Below are positions 60,221 to 64,000 of a DNA stretch of 64,000 nucleotides, piece by piece (positions within the stretch are counted from its first letter, which is position 1; each line of letters starts with the position of its first letter). The DNA is from Bacillus sp. FJAT-29937 (GTDB lineage Bacteria > Bacillota > Bacilli > Bacillales > Cytobacillaceae). The position numbers were made by a program, and so were the translations under genes. The stretch covers positions 391,175 through 455,174 of the forward strand of contig NZ_LMAS01000003.1 in the NCBI RefSeq assembly GCF_001509555.1, read 5' to 3'. Below the pieces are notes generated by a model. That model did not search any database. It saw nothing but the letters and a program-made list of their open reading frames with translations, and was not told the DNA's origin.

Positions 60221-60246
60221 ATTACAAAGGGAGAGAGGAAATCATT

Positions 60247-61140
60247 ATGTTGAAAATTGGTTCACACGTATCAATGAGTGGAAAGGACATGCTCTTAGCT
60301 GCCAGCAAGGAAGCGATATCCTATGGGTCAAATACGTTTATGATATATACGGGCGCCCCTCAAAATACGAGAAGAAAAAAAATCGAGGATTTGAATATTG
60401 AAGCCGGTATTGCGCATATGGAGGCAAACGGAATATCCGATATTGTTGTCCATGCACCTTATATTATTAATATTGGAAATACCGAAAATCCGAATACTTT
60501 TGAGCTAGGGGTTAATTTCTTAAGGACAGAAATTGATCGTACAGAGGCAATCGGGGCAAAACAAATCGTTTTACATCCAGGTGCTCATGTTGGAGCAGGG
60601 ACAGAGGCCGGAATTAAGAAAATTGTGGAAGGGCTTAATGAAGTTTTAAAAGGAGACGAAAAGGTCCAAATCGCTCTTGAAACGATGGCTGGAAAAGGCT
60701 CCGAATGTGGAAAATCTTTTGAGGAGCTAGCAATGATCATAGACGGGGTTAATTATAATGACCATCTTTCCGTCTGTTTCGATACTTGTCATACACATGA
60801 TGCCGGCTATAACATTGTTGAAGACTTCGATGGGGTATTAGAACAATTTGATCGGATCATTGGGCTTGACCGTTTGAAGGTATTGCATATTAACGATAGT
60901 AAAAATGAGCGCGGGATGCGTAAGGATCGCCATGAGAATATTGGCTTTGGCCATATCGGCTTCAAAGCATTAAATTATATCGTCCATCATCCACAGTTGA
61001 AAGACATTCCAAAAATTCTTGAGACGCCTTTCGTGGGAGAGGATAAAAATAATAAAAAAGCTCCATATAAGCATGAAATTGAAATGCTGAAAGCTAAAGA
61101 ATTTAACGATAATCTTCAAGACCTCATTATGCAGGGATAA
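60247..61140 (+). CDS. nfo: Endonuclease IV
   Basis: This 297-residue apurinic/apyrimidinic endonuclease has the three-zinc AP endonuclease 2 fold. Metal-binding stretches visible are [65 protein letters not shown] (in parts) and ILETP. In Bacillus it is important in spores for repair on germination. AGGGAGAGAGG precedes the ATG. Confidence 0.98.
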   Translation: MLKIGSHVSMSGKDMLLAASKEAISYGSNTFMIYTGAPQNTRRKKIEDLNIEAGIAHMEANGISDIVVHAPYIINIGNTENPNTFELGVNFLRTEIDRTEAIGAKQIVLHPGAHVGAGTEAGIKKIVEGLNEVLKGDEKVQIALETMAGKGSECGKSFEELAMIIDGVNYNDHLSVCFDTCHTHDAGYNIVEDFDGVLEQFDRIIGLDRLKVLHINDSKNERGMRKDRHENIGFGHIGFKALNYIVHHPQLKDIPKILETPFVGEDKNNKKAPYKHEIEMLKAKEFNDNLQDLIMQG

Positions 61141-61157
61141 ATTAATTTAAAATAAAG

Positions 61158-61189
61158 AAAAAGCTGTGAAATCATTCGCAGCTTTTTTC
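61158..61189 (+). terminator. nfo terminator
   Basis: AAAAAGCTGTG pairs with CGCAGCTTTTT (one G-U pair) around an 8-nt loop. Confidence 0.9.
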
Positions 61190-61208
61190 TAATGGAAAAA
61201 ATCTTTAG

Positions 61209-61463
61209 TTATTTCGTAAGCTGAATAAACAATTGGTTAACTTGTCTAGCCGTTTCCGGACCAGCTAGTTTCGCGATTTCTTTAATTAATTTAGAACGCT
61301 CGGCATCATTAAAAATATTAATGCTTTTTCCACGCAGATAAGCTGCGATTTTACTCGCTTGCTGCTTTGTAATTGAGATTTGGAATTGGTCTCCATATTT
61401 TAATAATTCATCGGCAGTAATATTGGTTATTTTATGATTGATGATATTTTCAAAGATCTTCAT
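61209..61463 (-). CDS. yqfT: YqfT family protein (DUF2624)
   Basis: This 84-residue mostly helical protein (MKIFENIINHKITNITADELLKYG) matches the small YqfT/DUF2624 family found between nfo and the zinc-uptake genes in Bacillus. GGAGTGATGAG precedes the ATG. It is convergent with nfo. No function is known to me. Confidence 0.9.
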   Translation of the reverse strand: MKIFENIINHKITNITADELLKYGDQFQISITKQQASKIAAYLRGKSINIFNDAERSKLIKEIAKLAGPETARQVNQLFIQLTK

Positions 61464-61549
61464 CTCTCATCACTCCTCCGTAGTACTTTATGAAGGAAAT
61501 AGGCATTATGTGACTGCGAATTACTAATTAAAGGAAGATGGCTTGTTTC

Positions 61550-61606
61550 TTTACAAATATTTTTTCTTCCTGTATACTAACTTTTGTTAAATCGGAATGA
61601 TTCTTA
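61550..61606 (+). promoter_or_regulatory. Promoter and Zur box of znuC-znuB-zur
   Basis: TTTACA (61550-61555), 17 bases, TATACT (61573-61578) is a strong sigma-A promoter. Just downstream, TCGGAATGATTCTTA (61592-61606) resembles the Zur operator TCGTAATnATTACGA, with a perfect GAATGATTC core. Zinc-bound Zur would block transcription there. The box is an imperfect match and needs binding data. Confidence 0.72.
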
Positions 61607-61626
61607 ATTTAAAAAGGTGATAGCAA

Positions 61627-62430
61627 ATGGAGGCACATGATAAGCCTATTATAAATATCAATCAATTATCTTACCGGTATGAAAAAGAAAATGTGCTGGA
61701 AGATATTAATTTATCGATAAATAAAGGGGCATTTCTAGGAATTGTTGGTCCAAATGGTTCAGGGAAATCCACTTTATTAAAGCTCATTCTAGGGCTGCTT
61801 AAAACGCAAAAAGGTGAAATTCAGTTGTTTGGCCAAGATATAAGCAAATTTAAGGATTGGCACAAAATTGGCTTTGTTTCGCAAAAAGCAAACTCATTTA
61901 ACACCGGTTTTCCAGCAACCGTATATGAAGTGGTTGCTAGTGGATTGACGAAAAAGCTTGGTCTTTTTAAGATTATGAAAATGGAGCACAAGCAAAAAGT
62001 TATAAAAGCGATCGACTCAGTCGGACTTCTTCCTTTTCTAAAACGCAATATTGGGGAGCTTTCTGGAGGCCAGCAGCAGCGTGTATTCATAGCAAGAGCT
62101 TTAGTAAGCAATCCGAAACTAATGATTTTAGATGAGCCTACTGTGGGAGTTGATGCACAAAATGTGCAATCCTTTTACGAAATGCTCGATAATCTAAATA
62201 AAGAATTAGGAATTACACTTCTTTTAGTCACGCATGATATTGGCGTTATATCTGATAAAGTTACTCATGTTGCTTGTTTAAATAAGCATTTACATTTTCA
62301 TGGGGAAACGAATGAGTTTGAACAGTTGAAAATGGAGGAGATGTCTGATTTTTATGGTCATGATATTCATATCCTGACACATAATCATGATCACCATCAC
62401 CACCAGCATGGAGGAGCAGGGCAATGCTAG
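61627..62430 (+). CDS. znuC: Zinc ABC transporter ATP-binding protein
   Basis: This 267-residue ATPase has Walker A GPNGSGKST, the ABC signature LSGGQQQR, Walker B LMILDEPTVGVD and the H-loop THD. Its last 20 residues are rich in histidine (HNHDHHHHQHGG), probably a metal-sensing or buffering tail. It drives high-affinity zinc import with ZnuB (B. subtilis names adcC/zurA). It overlaps znuB by seven bases. The zinc-binding protein ZnuA is not encoded in the visible operon. Confidence 0.93.
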   Translation: MEAHDKPIININQLSYRYEKENVLEDINLSINKGAFLGIVGPNGSGKSTLLKLILGLLKTQKGEIQLFGQDISKFKDWHKIGFVSQKANSFNTGFPATVYEVVASGLTKKLGLFKIMKMEHKQKVIKAIDSVGLLPFLKRNIGELSGGQQQRVFIARALVSNPKLMILDEPTVGVDAQNVQSFYEMLDNLNKELGITLLLVTHDIGVISDKVTHVACLNKHLHFHGETNEFEQLKMEEMSDFYGHDIHILTHNHDHHHHQHGGAGQC

Positions 62431-63260
62431 CGGGGATACTACAATATGAATTTTTGCAAAATGCCTTTTTAACGGGAATTATTATTGGAATCATTGCTCC
62501 ATTATTAGGTGTTTTTATCGTTGTTCGAAGGCTATCACTTATTGCCGATGCTTTAAGCCATGTTACCCTTGCTGGGATCGCAGCAAGTCTCTATCTCGAA
62601 AGGAAAATAACGGGATTAAGCGGATTGAATCCCATTTATATGGGGATGGCTTTTTCTGTGACAGGGTCCTTGTTTATTGAAAAGCTAAGATCTGTATATA
62701 AGCATTATCAAGAGCTGGCTATCCCAATTATATTATCCGGAGGGATTGGGATCGGGGTTATATTTATTTCTCTTGCAGATGGATTTAATACAGATTTATT
62801 TAGTTATTTATTTGGGAGTGTCAGTGCGGTAAGCCGTGTTGATTTATGGACGATTATCATTATTAGCATTCTCGTCATATCAATGATTTTTCTTCTTTAC
62901 AAAGAATTATTCTTACTTTCTTTTGATGAAGAACATGCAAAGGCTTCTGGGATCGCTGCAAAATGGGTGCATTTTATTTTTATCGTCATGGTTGCACTTG
63001 TGATTGCTGCTTCGATGCGCATTGTGGGGATTCTGCTAGTTTCTTCTTTAATGACCTTGCCGGTCGCAGCGAGTATTCGCATTGCAAAAGGCTTTAAACA
63101 AACGATCTTTTATTCAGTATTATTTGGCGAAACTTCCGTACTAGGCGGCCTCACACTCTCTTATTATTTAGATTTAGCCCCAGGCGGAACAATCGTTATG
63201 ATCGCAGTCTTTATTTTGATCCTAACGATCTTGTTCAAGAAATTCACAACTAACATATAA
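62424..63260 (+). CDS. znuB: Zinc ABC transporter permease
   Basis: This 278-residue ABC-3 family permease has about eight membrane helices. [11 protein letters not shown] before a central helix and the family block [18 protein letters not shown] near residues 34-51 identify it. It forms the membrane channel for ZnuC (adcB/zurM in B. subtilis naming). It starts by overlap with znuC and has GGAGGAGC upstream. zur follows after 31 bases. Confidence 0.93.
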   Translation: MLAGILQYEFLQNAFLTGIIIGIIAPLLGVFIVVRRLSLIADALSHVTLAGIAASLYLERKITGLSGLNPIYMGMAFSVTGSLFIEKLRSVYKHYQELAIPIILSGGIGIGVIFISLADGFNTDLFSYLFGSVSAVSRVDLWTIIIISILVISMIFLLYKELFLLSFDEEHAKASGIAAKWVHFIFIVMVALVIAASMRIVGILLVSSLMTLPVAASIRIAKGFKQTIFYSVLFGETSVLGGLTLSYYLDLAPGGTIVMIAVFILILTILFKKFTTNI

Positions 63261-63291
63261 CATAGAGTTCATTTTTAAAGAGGTGAATGAA

Positions 63292-63705
63292 GTGGATATC
63301 AATGAAGCCTTGCAGCTTTTAAAGGAAAAGGGCTATAAACATACAGGAAAAAGAGAAGAAATGCTGCAGTTTTTTGCAAATAGCAATAAATATTTAACTG
63401 CACGGGATGTTTTGACATGGATGAAGGATGATTATCCTGGATTAAGCTTTGATACGATTTATAGAAATTTATCTTTATTTGTCGAGCTTGGCATTTTTGA
63501 AATGACGGAGCTTTCAGGGGAGAAGCATTTTCGTTATACTTGCGCACATGAACATCATCATCATCATTTTATATGTATGGATTGCGGGAAAACGAAAGAA
63601 ATTGACACATGTCCAATGCAGGAGCTGCAGGACAATTTAAAGGGCTATGATATTTCCGGACATAAATTTGAAATATATGGCCGCTGCCCGGAATGTGTCA
63701 GTTAA
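63292..63705 (+). CDS. zur: Zinc uptake regulator Zur (Fur family)
   Basis: This 137-residue Fur-family repressor has an N-terminal winged helix ([23 protein letters not shown]) and a dimerisation domain with zinc sites: [15 protein letters not shown] and the terminal CPEC pair for the structural zinc. Its operon carries the genes it should repress, so feedback through the upstream box is expected. The frame starts at 63283, but AGAGGTGA (63279-63286) makes the GTG at 63292 the start. Confidence 0.95.
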   Translation: MDINEALQLLKEKGYKHTGKREEMLQFFANSNKYLTARDVLTWMKDDYPGLSFDTIYRNLSLFVELGIFEMTELSGEKHFRYTCAHEHHHHHFICMDCGKTKEIDTCPMQELQDNLKGYDISGHKFEIYGRCPECVS

Positions 63706-63706
63706 A

Positions 63707-63746
63707 GGCTAAATAAAAACGGCTTAACGCCGTTATTTATTTAGCC
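63707..63746. terminator. Bidirectional terminator between zur and yqfW
   Basis: GGCTAAATAAAAACGGC pairs with GCCGTTATTTATTTAGCC with one bulged base around TTAAC. Its outer part includes the yqfW stop codon region. Confidence 0.85.
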
Positions 63747-64000
63747 TCTTTTAACCATTTATCTACCCATTCGTTTGCTTCCATCCAGTTATTAACACGA
63801 ATGACGCCAGGAGGAATTGGATCCTGGTTATACGGCGTATCAAATAATATTACAGGAATTTGACATTCCTCGTGGATCATTACAGCATTATCATGTTTAT
63901 CTTCGAAAAAGATATCGACTTTATAATCCTTTGCTGCCTGCACCTTATAATGTGTGCCAATTAAATCAATATGATGAAAGGACAAAGCATGCTCCAAAAA
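63737..64000 (-). CDS. yqfW: YqfW-like nucleotidase (C-terminal part, cut by the window end)
   Basis: At least 87 residues of the 3' end are present and the frame continues past the window edge. Recognisable features are DYKVDIFFEDKHDNAVMIHEEC, PVILFDTPYNQ and VNNWMEANEWVDKWL, the C-terminal half of HAD-type 5'-nucleotidase/YqfW family proteins. In B. subtilis yqfW follows zur in the same place. The start and the first HAD motif lie outside the window. Confidence 0.85.
   Translation of the reverse strand, partial: FLEHALSFHHIDLIGTHYKVQAAKDYKVDIFFEDKHDNAVMIHEECQIPVILFDTPYNQDPIPPGVIRVNNWMEANEWVDKWLKEAK

Overview
The window is AT-rich chromosomal DNA from an endospore-forming member of the Bacillaceae (Firmicutes). 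The evidence is gene content and order: Sda, GPR, SpoIIP, YqzM, YqfC and YqfD are endospore genes, and from about 3.6 kb to the end the order follows the Bacillus subtilis yqeG-to-yqfW segment almost gene for gene. Strong AGGAGG-type Shine-Dalgarno sequences, many TTG/GTG starts and U-tailed terminators fit. The species cannot be named; protein differences from B. subtilis and extra genes (an M3 peptidase, pssA/psd and deoC here) argue for another genus.

Layout. 0-3.6 kb: M3 oligoendopeptidase, pssA (-) and psd (+) for phosphatidylethanolamine synthesis. 3.6-9.2 kb: divergent sda/yqeG separated by a DnaA-box cluster, then yqeG-yqeH-aroE-yqeI-nadD-yqeK-rsfS-yqeM, mainly ribosome assembly and NAD/shikimate metabolism. 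9.3-13.8 kb: comER and the comEA-EB-EC DNA-uptake operon. 13.8-18.7 kb: yqzM, holA, rpsT, gpr, spoIIP, yqxA. 18.9-30.6 kb: lepA, hemW, then the CIRCE-controlled hrcA-grpE-dnaK-dnaJ heat-shock genes followed by the modification enzymes prmA, rsmE and mtaB. 30.7-33.4 kb: deoC, yqeW, rpsU, yqeY. 33.4-36.4 kb: a sigma-W-type operon (yqeZ, floA, yqfB). 36.4-44.9 kb: yqfC, yqfD, phoH, pgpH, ybeY, dgkA, cdd, era, yqzL, recO. 44.9-53.6 kb: T-box-controlled glyQS, ccpN, ppsR, a broken yqxD, dnaG and sigA. 53.6-64 kb: an unrecognised membrane protein, cccA, trmK, yqfO, ispH, yqfQ, cshB, nfo, yqfT, the zinc-uptake set znuC-znuB-zur, and the start-less end of yqfW at the window edge.

Most of the window is ordinary housekeeping and sporulation DNA. 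I see no prophage, insertion-sequence transposase, CRISPR array, tRNA, rRNA or defence island, and no convincing undescribed multi-gene system. The interesting material lies between genes: a DnaA-box dyad at sda; an internally deleted yqxD; an intrinsic terminator whose 3' arm contains the yqfC ribosome binding site; a 102-bp element with perfect 16-bp inverted ends that contains the dnaJ stop codon, followed by a multi-hairpin palindromic repeat; a ~235-bp GC-rich repeat between lepA and hemW; two copies of a short repeat end that supply the ribosome binding regions of lepA and ccpN; a structured intergenic stretch before holA; and an in-frame 48-bp tandem repeat in yqfQ.

Start codons were chosen from Shine-Dalgarno spacing and remembered family N-termini; family assignments rest on motif recognition, not on a database search.
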